Below are positions 18,701-26,855 of a stretch of DNA of 64,000 nt, one piece after another (position 1 is the stretch's first letter; every line of letters starts with the position of its first letter). The DNA is from Chryseobacterium sp. CH25 (GTDB taxonomy: Bacteria > Bacteroidota > Bacteroidia > Flavobacteriales > Weeksellaceae), in assembly GCF_004119455.1 (NCBI RefSeq), contig NZ_NRQT01000008.1, positions 124,001 to 188,000 on the forward strand, in the 5' to 3' direction. A program made the position numbers and the translations under genes. The notes below the pieces were generated by a model. That model did no database searches. It saw nothing but the letters and a program-made list of their open reading frames with translations, and was not told where the DNA came from.

Positions 18701-20343
18701 GTGGAAGAAGTCACATTGGTTGTTGAAAATTGTTTTGCAGGAGGGCAGATTGAAGGACAATCAACAGAAATAAATGAATTTGTATTGTTATTAGTCCCGT
18801 TACCTAACTGTCCATAAGTATTTTGTCCACAAACTTTTAAAGATCCATCAATAGTTCTTACAAGAACATGACTTTCTCCCACAAAGCTCTGCATATTGTC
18901 TGATGATGATCCTACCTGTGTAGGTAAAGTAGTATTTGTAGTTCCAGTTGTACCGTTACCTAATAACCCTTTGGAATTGTTCCCCCATGACCATAATGTT
19001 CCATCTGTTTTTGTGGCAAATGTAACACCGTTTCCGGCTGCTATATTAAGCCAGTTTGTTTCTGTTCCTATCTGTATAGGTAAGTTTTTATTAATGATAG
19101 TTCCGTCACCTAACTGACCAGAGTTATTACTTCCCCAGCCCCATAATGTACCATTTGTTTTTACAGCTATTGAGTGGTAACCGCCAGCAGCAGCGCTTTT
19201 CCAATCTGTTGCTGTTCCGATTTGAACTGGAGACAGTCTACTGACTTGTGTTCCATCTCCTAATTGTCTATAATAATTATAGCCCCATCCCCAAAGTGTT
19301 CCATCTGTTTTTATAGCAAAAGTATGCAGTGAACCTGGTTCTATACTCTTCCAATTAGTAGCTGTTCCTACCTGAGCTGGCACCAGCACATTGGTAGTAG
19401 TCCCATCACCTAATTGTCCATAATAATTATATCCCCAACTCCAGAGTGTTCCATCTGATTTTATAGCAAACGTCTGATTGAATGAAGCACGGATACTTTT
19501 CCAATCTGATGCAGTTCCTATCTGGATAGGTAAACTTTTATTAATGGTAGTTCCATCTCCCAGTTGCCCATAGTCATTTTTCCCCCAGGCCCATAATGTA
19601 CCATCTGTTTTAAGTGCTATGGTGTGGCCAAAGCCAATACTAACGCTTTTCCAATCTGTTGCAGTTCCTACCAGGATAGGTGTCTTTTTACCAATTAAAG
19701 TTCCGTTTCCTAGTTGCCCATAATCATTACCGCCCCAGATCCATAAAGTTCCATCTGCTTTTACTCCTGCCGAATGCTCTTGTCCTACACTAAGACTCTG
19801 CCAACAACCTGAAGGAACCGGAGTTTCTACATTAATAACATTTTTAAAAACAGGTCCCCAAACTCCGGCATTATCTCTGATACGGACGTTGAATACATGT
19901 AAGCCATTAGATGGTAAAGCAATTCCCGTTTTGGTAAGCTGTTCGTAAGTACTGTTAAAATTACCATCGGTTGCTAATACCGCAGTACCGTTTCCGGCTC
20001 CGGGATCGTTATCCCAGAAATATTCGGCCTGAGAAATGGCCATGATACTTGATGTTGAATTTTGCTGAACATCAATAACATTTGTAAAAATAGGTCCCCA
20101 AACGCCCATATTGTCTTTGATACGTACAGAGAGTTTATGTAAACCGACTCCTGGTGTGGCTATTCCCGTTTTTGTTAATTGTTCAAAAACACTGTTGAAA
20201 CTTCCATCCGCAGCCACTACTGCAGTACCGTTTCCTTTTCCGGGATCGGTATCCCAGAAATACTCGGCCTGGCTTACGAACAACTGTGCCCAGCACAACG
20301 TTGCCATAAACAAAGCTATTATACTATAGATATATTTATTCAT
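15793..20343 (-). CDS. RCC1-repeat T9SS surface protein, three propellers (unit 4)
   Basis: A 1516-residue protein. After the signal peptide come two ~78-residue repeats with AEYFWDxDPGxGNG (about 20-175; an acidic DxDPG turn that may bind calcium), then three sets of seven RCC1 repeats (about 180-530, 630-980, 1080-1425) separated by fibronectin type III domains, and a T9SS type A sorting domain (about 1440-1516). Blade seven of each set is divergent (xVCGxN or LSxTGxN instead of LWxWG) and carries cysteines. The start lies 18 nt after a beta-helix gene, so the two form an operon. Confidence 0.85.
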   Translation of the reverse strand: MNKYIYSIIALFMATLCWAQLFVSQAEYFWDTDPGKGNGTAVVAADGSFNSVFEQLTKTGIATPGVGLHKLSVRIKDNMGVWGPIFTNVIDVQQNSTSSIMAISQAEYFWDNDPGAGNGTAVLATDGNFNSTYEQLTKTGIALPSNGLHVFNVRIRDNAGVWGPVFKNVINVETPVPSGCWQSLSVGQEHSAGVKADGTLWIWGGNDYGQLGNGTLIGKKTPILVGTATDWKSVSIGFGHTIALKTDGTLWAWGKNDYGQLGDGTTINKSLPIQIGTASDWKSIRASFNQTFAIKSDGTLWSWGYNYYGQLGDGTTTNVLVPAQVGTATNWKSIEPGSLHTFAIKTDGTLWGWGYNYYRQLGDGTQVSRLSPVQIGTATDWKSAAAGGYHSIAVKTNGTLWGWGSNNSGQLGDGTIINKNLPIQIGTETNWLNIAAGNGVTFATKTDGTLWSWGNNSKGLLGNGTTGTTNTTLPTQVGSSSDNMQSFVGESHVLVRTIDGSLKVCGQNTYGQLGNGTNNNTNSFISVDCPSICPPAKQFSTTNVTSSTATISWVAPNPAPNGGYSYLYSTNSVIGGIEGTTSATTENLTNLLPNTTYYWWVASQCGSGYANWEAGGSFTTLSATTTGCWENASLGYNHSVALKNDGTLWTWGNNQYGQLGDGTSTNRNAAIQIGGNDWKKIAAGESHTIAIKTDGTLWTWGSNQHGQLGFGFTVNRIEPTQLGTAADWVSIAGGEYYTLALKSNGTLWAWGLNSSGQLGNNTTNSIGIPTQIGTANDWKVIIAGLKHTIAIKTDGTLWAWGDNSYGQLGDGTIINKLIPTQIGTDTNWKNAGVGNHHTIAIKTDGTLWSWGRNTYGQLGDGTTTNRLVPTQIGTDTDWQNISADRHYSSAGIKTNGTLWAWGDNDFSQLGDGTTIRRLVPTQIGAATDRKIIASNMFNKVVISVNGFLSATGRNDKGQIGDGTNVNKSIFVPVACPSVCYPPSGFLSSNITSTAATISWSAVNPAPSEGYHYMYSTNSVIGGIRDKTLSTTANLTNLLPNTTYYWWVGSNCGSNQPDWMPAGSFKTLPTTATGCWESVSSGSSHSAGIKSDGTLWTWGANGSGQLGDGTTVPKNTPTQVGTGSNWLKVSTGDNHMAAIKTDGTLWTWGGNQQGQLGNGTTISGTVPMQIGTATDWNSVSCGDYFTLGIKSDGTLWAWGYNGNGQLGDGTTINRNVPVQIGTANDWKMVSAGGSHTLAVKINGTLWGWGINDHGRLGDGNSSSTSIVISTPFQIGTATDWKTVSAGGFHSLALKANGTAWSWGANFEGQLGDGTITTNATPTQIGTATDWKYIATNNFNSSVGIKADGTHWAWGRNTFGQLGDGTNIAKLVPTQIGIATDRKMIAAGPYTTLAIDNNGFLSVTGRNDYGQIGDGTIIDKPIFIPIACPTSNLAVAEVSSKADQLKVYPNPVQDILTISYDQKILFVTVYNAAGQLVLTKAINDTKGTIDASGFVSGLYLVKINAVNDFVKTVKVIKR

Positions 20344-20361
20344 CTTCTTCTATAATTAGAA

Positions 20362-21540
20362 TTATTTAGAGAAACCTGATCCGCTGATAGTTAATGTGCC
20401 ACTGCTAACCGTTCTTGGAGTTACCAGATAGTTCACCTGAGGTTTTCCTCCATTATCTGCCGGCCAGAAGTTAGCCCAGCTGTTAGAACCACCATAGTGT
20501 CCTACATCGTTTCTGGTAAGATCTAAATCTGTGTATTTTACATCAGGATTTCCTGCGTTTACGTTCATTCCGGTAACTGTATACGCTGTGTTATCGAAAT
20601 TCATATTAACAGCTCCTGAATTGTTGCTTTGGGTCATATTCCCCTGTGTTATAAAAGGGTTTGTAGATAAGTTGTAACTGGCTGTCACATTTACATTCGT
20701 ACTTGAATTTTGAATGCATACATTGGTTTGACCTACCACAAAAGAAACAGCATTGTTCATAATGGCAATATTTCCTGAAGTTGCACCATTGATGCTGATA
20801 TTAAATGGTCCCAGATCCCCAGGAGTCGGGCTGTACACCGTATTGTTTACAATCTCGTTAGAACTTCCTGCTTTAATATTTCCGATATTAAAACTGGTAC
20901 AGAAATTATTGTAGAATTTAAAATTATAATTGATTTGTGTATTTTGTATCCCTGCGTTCGATACATTGCCGTACACTTCAATATCAGATACAGCAGGAAC
21001 GGTATCCGGTGCCATAGAATAGATACTGATAAATCCGGTTTTATTGGCTGTACATATTCCGTGGGAAAATATCAGGTTTCCTTTTACTGTACTTCCTGTA
21101 ACATTGGTGGTTGTATTCACCTGATAGGTAAAAACATTATTCAGATCACAGTTCACAAGATTAATGGTGGTTCTTCCTCCTGATGTTGCTCCACTTGCTT
21201 CTAAAATATTGTTACTGGATGTCCCTAAGCTCATACTGCTTATCGTTACCATTCTCCCTGCTGCCGGATTAACGGTAACTTTCCCCTCAATAATATATTT
21301 GTTATAATTGGTTTCGGAAACAAAAGTAAGTGACTTATTGATAATCAGGTTTTCTACATAAGCTGTTCCGTTTGTTTTGGGCTGAATGATGATGCGGTCT
21401 CCGTCTGAAGCGGCTGCAATAGCTGCACTTACAGTAGAATAAGCACCGCCAACTCCGCCGTTTCTAACATATAAATCGGCTGCATAAGCCATGGTACTTG
21501 ATAAGCCTGCGAAGGCAATGATTAGTAGTTTTTTTGTCAT
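20362..21540 (-). CDS. Secreted right-handed beta-helix protein (unit 4)
   Basis: About 392 residues. The start is set at 21540 (MTKKLLIIAF), not the longer frame from 21573, because the signal peptide and the paralogue at 33753 both begin there. After cleavage (AYAAD) it reads like a pectate-lyase-type beta-helix: YSTVSAAIAAASDGDRIIIQ at the first turn, then short Asn-rich coils, and an end VGHYGGSNSWANFWP. No T9SS sorting domain and no catalytic residues typical of lyases are evident. It is co-transcribed with the RCC1 gene 18 nt downstream, suggesting joint function at the surface. Confidence 0.75.
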   Translation of the reverse strand: MTKKLLIIAFAGLSSTMAYAADLYVRNGGVGGAYSTVSAAIAAASDGDRIIIQPKTNGTAYVENLIINKSLTFVSETNYNKYIIEGKVTVNPAAGRMVTISSMSLGTSSNNILEASGATSGGRTTINLVNCDLNNVFTYQVNTTTNVTGSTVKGNLIFSHGICTANKTGFISIYSMAPDTVPAVSDIEVYGNVSNAGIQNTQINYNFKFYNNFCTSFNIGNIKAGSSNEIVNNTVYSPTPGDLGPFNISINGATSGNIAIMNNAVSFVVGQTNVCIQNSSTNVNVTASYNLSTNPFITQGNMTQSNNSGAVNMNFDNTAYTVTGMNVNAGNPDVKYTDLDLTRNDVGHYGGSNSWANFWPADNGGKPQVNYLVTPRTVSSGTLTISGSGFSK

Positions 21541-21735
21541 AATAGTATAAAAATTGGTTGGTTTAATATTCAATCAGATCTTTTGATTCTGATATACCCT
21601 CCTGTAGTATTTTTTCATCAAATTATTGGCAGAATATGTTAGAGCCATTCCTTTAATTTGATAAAATAATCCAATAAGCCGTATTGATACAATACAACCC
21701 GGATCTTAAAGATACCTTCAGGGATTTAGAGCTTT

Positions 21736-21795
21736 TTAAATTGTTGGTAACAATGATTCGTAATGAATGAATAGAATAAATACAGTATTTTTCAT
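21736..21795 (-). CDS. Leader ORF of RCC1 unit 4 (19 codons)
   Basis: A small ORF, MKNTVFILFIHYESLLPTI, ending at TAA, begins about 80 nt after the promoter at 21875-21904. Together with the unit 1 leader it shares the pattern xxTxxxLFxxxHxxSLxPT(I/V). Confidence 0.55.
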   Translation of the reverse strand: MKNTVFILFIHYESLLPTI

Positions 21796-21874
21796 GGTTT
21801 AATTAGTTTTCAGGCTTAGGTTTTTAGTTTTTTAATCAACAATATGGTCATTTATGATTTTATATTGTGAAATG

Positions 21875-21904
21875 CAAAAATATATTTTTATTATGGATCA
21901 CGAA
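21875..21904 (-). promoter_or_regulatory. Conserved promoter of RCC1 unit 4
   Basis: Minus-strand TATTTTTG (-7) and TTC (-33) with a 19 bp spacer, inside a ~40 bp stretch conserved in the five units. Confidence 0.7.
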
Positions 21905-22057
21905 ATAGCTGATAAAAAAGAATTTAGAGATATAATCAACAGACTTTGTTGAAAATGGCTGATAATCCCTAAATCTGGCCCTTTTGGATATTATATCTTT
22001 ATTCGGTAATTATAAAAAAATACCTTCTAAACTGATATACCTATTATAAAAAAGTAA

Positions 22058-22079
22058 TGCCACTTATCTCTAAGTGGCA
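22058..22079 (-). terminator. Terminator of RCC1 unit 3
   Basis: A 9 bp stem tgccactta / taagtggca with loop tctc, followed on the minus strand by a T-rich tract. Confidence 0.75.
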
Positions 22080-22138
22080 CTATTCTGAAAGATTTCACTG
22101 TTCAGGAAACCTTAGCTGATGTATTAAGATTTTAATGC

Positions 22139-25100
22139 TTATCGCTTAATCACTTTTACTGTTTTTACGAAATTGTTTGCTGCGATTATTTTAACCAGAT
22201 ACATTCCTGATGGTAAAGCTGAAACATCAACTGTTCCTTTGGTATCATTAATTGCTTTCGTAAGTACTTGCTGCCCCGTTGTATTGTAAACCGCTACTGA
22301 AAGAATCTTCTGATCAAAAGAAACCGTCAGGATATCCTGTACCGGATTGGGGTATACTTTCAACTGATCTGCTTTTGCAGAAACCTCTACAACAGCTAAA
22401 CTGCTTGTAGGGCAGACAACAGGAACAAAAATTGTTTTTGGAATATCCGTATCATCACCTATTTCTCCATGATTATTAACCCCACAACCTGATAAAAATC
22501 CATTGGCATCTATAGCAAGTCTGTGATACATATTTACGGCAACTATTTTTCCGCCTGTAGATGTTACTACTTGTGTAGGAACATATCTGTTAACTTTTGT
22601 TCCGTCTCCCAATTGGCCATCCATATTATTTCCCCAGGCCCAAAGGGTTCCGTCTGTTTTGATTCCTACAGATGATTTAAAATAGTCAGCATCAACACTC
22701 TGCCAGTCTGTTGCTGTTCCTATCTGAACAGGTACAGTTTTATCGGTTCCAGTTCCATCCCCAAGCTCTCCACTGGAGTTATCTCCCCATGCCCAAAGCG
22801 TTCCGTCTGTTTTAAGGGCTACAGTGTGTCCAAAACCTGCGCCAATACTTTTCCAGTTTGTTGCTGTTCCTACCTGCGTAGGTATACTTTTATTAATGAC
22901 AGTTCCGTCTCCCAGTTGTCCATATGCATTATATCCCCATGCCCATAGGGTTCCGTCTGTTTTCAGGGCTACGGTATGCAGTGCACCAAGTGTAACCGTT
23001 TTCCAATTATTTGCGGTTCCTATTTGTGTTGGAATGTTTCTGCCGATTGTAGTTCCATCTCCTAATCGCCCATGACCATTATGTCCCCATGCCCAAAGTG
23101 TACCATTAGATTTTATCGCTACTGTATGAAAATCCCCGGCTGCAATACTTACCCAGTCTGTTGCTGTTCCGATTTGTATTGGAACCGTTTTTGAAATTGT
23201 AGTTCCATCTCCTAATTCACCACTCAAATTATCACCCCAAGTCCAAAGTGTACCATCTGTTTTTAGCGCTACAGTATGGTTATTTCCAGCAGCTATTTTC
23301 AGCCAACTGCTTCCGGTTCCAATTTGCGTTGGAGCAGTTTTTGAAACTGTAGTTCCATCTCCCAGTTGTCCATAATAGTTATCTCCCCAGGTCCATAAGG
23401 TTCCATCTGTCTTCAGTCCTACCGAATGACGAAATCCTGCACTAACGTTCTGCCAACAGCCTGTTGCAGTAGCAGGAAGTGTTGTAAAGGATCCTGCCGG
23501 TTTCCAATTAGACTGGCTCTCCCCACAATGAGATGCTACCCACCAATAGTAAGTGGTATTAGGCAATAAATTTGTCAAATTAACTGTTGAGGAAGAAGTT
23601 TTCCCTTCTATTCCACCCACAATGGAGCTCGTACTATAAAGATAAGAATAACCTCCGTCCGGAGCAGGAGTTAACGCTGTCCAATTAAGCGTAGCTGTTT
23701 TAGAAGTAATATTAGAAGACAAAAATTGGCTCGGTGGATTACAGGTCGGAAGACAGGCAACAGGAATAAAAATTGTTCTATTCATCTTTGTACCGTCACC
23801 TATCTGGCCAGAACTATTGTTCCCACAACCTGATAGAAAACCATCATTATTGATCACAAACATATTAGATTGATTTGCTGCTATTTCTTTTATACCAGCA
23901 GCTCCTGTTTGCATCGGAATCAATTTATTAACCCTTGTCCCATCACCCAATTGTCCTGACATATTATTTCCCCAGGTCCAAAATGTTCCATCTGTTTTGA
24001 TACCTACTGTATGGTTATTTCCAGTAGCTATTTTCAGCCAATTGCTTCCGGTTCCCATTTGTACTGGAGTGTTTCTGTTAACCGTAGTTCCATCTCCCAA
24101 CTGCCCATACTCATTCATTCCCCAAGTCCACAGTGTTCCATCTGTTTTCAAGGCAATGCTGTGCTGCCATCCGCCATCCGCATCTTTCCAATTCGTAGCG
24201 GTTCCTATTTTTGTTGGACTCAATCTATTGGTTGTAGATCCGTTTCCTAACTGACCTTTGTTATTATACCCCCATGCCCATAGCGTTCCATCTGTTTTGA
24301 TAGCAAGAGTATGCATCACTCCCAGAGCAACAATTTTCCAGTCTGTTGCTGTTCCTATTTGTGTTGGAATGTTTCTGTTAGTGACAGTTCCATCTCCCAG
24401 CTGTCCATAATAATTATCACCCCAGGCCCATAAGGTCCCATTCGATTTTATAGCTAATGTATGGTTCGCTCCTGCAGCAATACTTACCCAGTCTGTTGCT
24501 GTTCCTATTTGTGTTGGAACAGTTTTATTTGTATTGGTACCGTCTCCTAATTGCCCTTTTGCATTATATCCCCAGGTCCATAACGTTCCATTAGATTTTA
24601 TAGCTAATGTATACCTGATCCCTGTGGCAATACCTACCCAGTCTGTTTCAGTTCCGATCTGTGCCGGATTGATTCTGTCATTTTCAGTTCCATCTCCCAA
24701 TTGACCTTTTTCATTGCTTCCCCATGTCCATAACGTTCCGTCTGTTTTGAGAGCTACTGTATGGTCATTCCCTGAGCTCACAGTTTTCCAGCAGCCTGTT
24801 GTAGTTGCAGGAAGTGTTGTAAAGGAACCACCAGGCGTCCAGCTGCCTTTGCTGGATCCGCAATGAGATGCCACCCACCAATAATAAGTAGTATTAGGTA
24901 GTAAATTGGCCAGGTTTGCCATGGTAGAAGACGTTTTTCCCTCTATCCCGCCAACCATTGGGCTCGTACTATAAAAATACTGATAGCCTCCATTGGGAGC
25001 AGTAGCTGATGCTGCCCAATTGACAGTAGCCGTTGAAGAGGTAATATTAGTTATTGAAAACTGTACCGGAGCAATACAATTGGAAGGACATTCAATGGAA

Positions 25101-26386
25101 GTAAAAGTTTTTTTCTCAGTATTGGTACCATCTCCTAATTCTCCTGATTGATTTCGTCCGCAAACCTTTAGAACACCGTCAATAGTTTTTACAAGAACAT
25201 GATCTGCTCCAGCAGAAATCAGCATGCTATCTGAAAAAGAGCCTACCTGAGCAGGTGACAATACAGTCACGGTATTGCTACCTAGTTGTCCGTATATGTT
25301 ATCCCCCCAACCCCAAATCGTTCCATCTGTTTTGTTTGCGAAGCTAAAGCTGTCACCAGCAGCTATATTGAGCCAATTGAATGCTGTTCCTATTTGTACA
25401 GGAATATTCTTTGAATTTGATGTTCCGTCACCTAATTGGCCATATGAATTATTTCCCCAAGCCCATAATGTGCCATCTGTTTTGATTCCCAAAGAATGCT
25501 TTTCTCCAGTATCTGCACTTTTCCAGTTGGTCCCTATTTCAATTTGTATAGGATAAGTTTTACCAGCTGTTGTTCCGTCTCCCAATTGGCCATCCGAATT
25601 ATTTCCCCAGGCCCAAAGTGTTCCGTCTGTTTTAATGGCAACAGTGTGTCCCAAACCTGCTGAAACACTTTCCCAATTGGTACCCGTTCCAATTTGTGTA
25701 GGGGCTGTTCTATTTGTGGTGGTACTATCACCCAGTTGTCCATAGTAATTATACCCCCAGGCCCAAAGTGTTCCGTCAGCTCTGATGGCTACTGTATGAT
25801 TAGTTCCTGTACTAATATTTTTCCAATTCGATACTGTTCCTATCTGAGTGGGACTCAATCTATCCGTTTTAGTTCCATCTCCTAACTGGCCATATGCATT
25901 ATTACCCCAAGCCCATAACGTTCCATCTGTTTTGATGGCCAATGTAAACTTTTTACCGGCTGCTATTTTCAACCAGTTGTTTGCTGTTCCTATCTGAACA
26001 GGGACATTCGTGTCAATTGTGCTTCCATCTCCTAATTGGCCGTATGCATTATTACCCCAGGCCCATAATGTTCCATCGCTTTTTATTCCTACAGAATGGT
26101 CATTTCCTGCACTAAGGCTTTGCCAGCAACCTGTAGGAGGTGGAATATCTCCATCAACCTCATTTTTAGTCTGAACACTGAAAATATGGAGTTCATTAGG
26201 TGATAAGGCAGCTTCTGTTTTTGCCAGTTGCCCATAAGTTCTGTTAAAATTACCACCGGCGGCTACCACCGGAGTACCATTTCTTTTTCCTGGATCGGTA
26301 CCTCCAAAATATTCGGCCTGGCTTATGAACATCTGTGCCCAGCACAATGTTGTCATAAACAAAGCTATTATACTATATTTATTCAT
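22139..26386 (-). CDS. RCC1-repeat T9SS surface protein, three propellers (unit 3)
   Basis: A 1415-residue protein. Signal peptide, then one decayed N-terminal repeat (AEYFGGTDPGKRNG: the usual WD is changed to GG; it ends early near residue 80), three sets of seven RCC1 repeats (about 88-440, 540-890, 985-1335) joined by two fibronectin type III domains, and a T9SS type A sorting domain (about 1340-1415). The beta-helix gene that should precede it is missing; only its last seven codons remain at 26406. The gene itself is intact. Confidence 0.85.
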   Translation of the reverse strand: MNKYSIIALFMTTLCWAQMFISQAEYFGGTDPGKRNGTPVVAAGGNFNRTYGQLAKTEAALSPNELHIFSVQTKNEVDGDIPPPTGCWQSLSAGNDHSVGIKSDGTLWAWGNNAYGQLGDGSTIDTNVPVQIGTANNWLKIAAGKKFTLAIKTDGTLWAWGNNAYGQLGDGTKTDRLSPTQIGTVSNWKNISTGTNHTVAIRADGTLWAWGYNYYGQLGDSTTTNRTAPTQIGTGTNWESVSAGLGHTVAIKTDGTLWAWGNNSDGQLGDGTTAGKTYPIQIEIGTNWKSADTGEKHSLGIKTDGTLWAWGNNSYGQLGDGTSNSKNIPVQIGTAFNWLNIAAGDSFSFANKTDGTIWGWGDNIYGQLGSNTVTVLSPAQVGSFSDSMLISAGADHVLVKTIDGVLKVCGRNQSGELGDGTNTEKKTFTSIECPSNCIAPVQFSITNITSSTATVNWAASATAPNGGYQYFYSTSPMVGGIEGKTSSTMANLANLLPNTTYYWWVASHCGSSKGSWTPGGSFTTLPATTTGCWKTVSSGNDHTVALKTDGTLWTWGSNEKGQLGDGTENDRINPAQIGTETDWVGIATGIRYTLAIKSNGTLWTWGYNAKGQLGDGTNTNKTVPTQIGTATDWVSIAAGANHTLAIKSNGTLWAWGDNYYGQLGDGTVTNRNIPTQIGTATDWKIVALGVMHTLAIKTDGTLWAWGYNNKGQLGNGSTTNRLSPTKIGTATNWKDADGGWQHSIALKTDGTLWTWGMNEYGQLGDGTTVNRNTPVQMGTGSNWLKIATGNNHTVGIKTDGTFWTWGNNMSGQLGDGTRVNKLIPMQTGAAGIKEIAANQSNMFVINNDGFLSGCGNNSSGQIGDGTKMNRTIFIPVACLPTCNPPSQFLSSNITSKTATLNWTALTPAPDGGYSYLYSTSSIVGGIEGKTSSSTVNLTNLLPNTTYYWWVASHCGESQSNWKPAGSFTTLPATATGCWQNVSAGFRHSVGLKTDGTLWTWGDNYYGQLGDGTTVSKTAPTQIGTGSSWLKIAAGNNHTVALKTDGTLWTWGDNLSGELGDGTTISKTVPIQIGTATDWVSIAAGDFHTVAIKSNGTLWAWGHNGHGRLGDGTTIGRNIPTQIGTANNWKTVTLGALHTVALKTDGTLWAWGYNAYGQLGDGTVINKSIPTQVGTATNWKSIGAGFGHTVALKTDGTLWAWGDNSSGELGDGTGTDKTVPVQIGTATDWQSVDADYFKSSVGIKTDGTLWAWGNNMDGQLGDGTKVNRYVPTQVVTSTGGKIVAVNMYHRLAIDANGFLSGCGVNNHGEIGDDTDIPKTIFVPVVCPTSSLAVVEVSAKADQLKVYPNPVQDILTVSFDQKILSVAVYNTTGQQVLTKAINDTKGTVDVSALPSGMYLVKIIAANNFVKTVKVIKR

Positions 26387-26405
26387 TTTCTGATATGATT
26401 AAAAA

Positions 26406-26426
26406 TTATTTAGAAAAACCGGATTC
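26406..26426 (-). pseudogene. 3' remnant of a deleted beta-helix gene (unit 3)
   Basis: The minus strand reads E-S-G-F-S-K-stop, matching the GSGFSK-stop end of the two intact beta-helix genes, and sits 19 nt before the RCC1 start, the same spacing as in units 1 and 4 (18 nt). This shows that the gene was once present and was lost by deletion. Confidence 0.7.
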
Positions 26427-26548
26427 TTTAATTTGTAATATCCTTTTGAGTCTATTTTTTCCGGATCAATAATAGACTGCCCGTATCCTGGTATCTCATT
26501 CTTTCGATTTGATAAAATAGGATTGATTTCTAAGAATTGTTCAGGGAT

Positions 26549-26632
26549 TTAATACTGTTTTACATTGCTGGAAGCAACGAATTGTGATGAATGTGTAAAA
26601 ATAAGTACAGTACCTGTTTTGTTCTGCTTCAT
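26549..26632 (-). CDS. Leader ORF of RCC1 unit 3 (27 codons)
   Basis: A small ORF starting MKQNKTGTVLIFTHSSQF and ending SSNVKQY-stop. It is the same length as the unit 2 leader and shares TAVLI-like and HSxQFVxSSNVKQY parts; the changes between the two keep the frame open. It starts 75 nt after the promoter. Confidence 0.6.
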   Translation of the reverse strand: MKQNKTGTVLIFTHSSQFVASSNVKQY

Positions 26633-26706
26633 GATTTAATTAGTTTCAAAATTTAGTTTTTTATTATACGCAACATAAGCTACAATTACGCATATATTGC
26701 CAGCTG

Positions 26707-26736
26707 CAAAATTATATTTTTATTATGGATAATGAA
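26707..26736 (-). promoter_or_regulatory. Conserved promoter of RCC1 unit 3
   Basis: Minus-strand TAATTTTG (-7) and TTC (-33), 19 bp apart. Confidence 0.7.
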
Positions 26737-26770
26737 ATAGCTGATCGGCTTATATATAGCATATTATAAA

Positions 26771-26802
26771 AATAGTCTCACTTAAAAATAAGTGAGACTA
26801 TT
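26771..26802 (-). terminator. Terminator of RCC1 unit 2
   Basis: A perfect 13 bp stem (aatagtctcactt / aagtgagactatt) with a 6-base loop. The stem sequence differs from units 1, 4 and 5 on both arms, so pairing is kept. Confidence 0.8.
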
Positions 26803-26855
26803 TTGAAGATTTCATAACCAAGAAAATCTTAGCTTCTGTATTAAAACTTTAAGGC

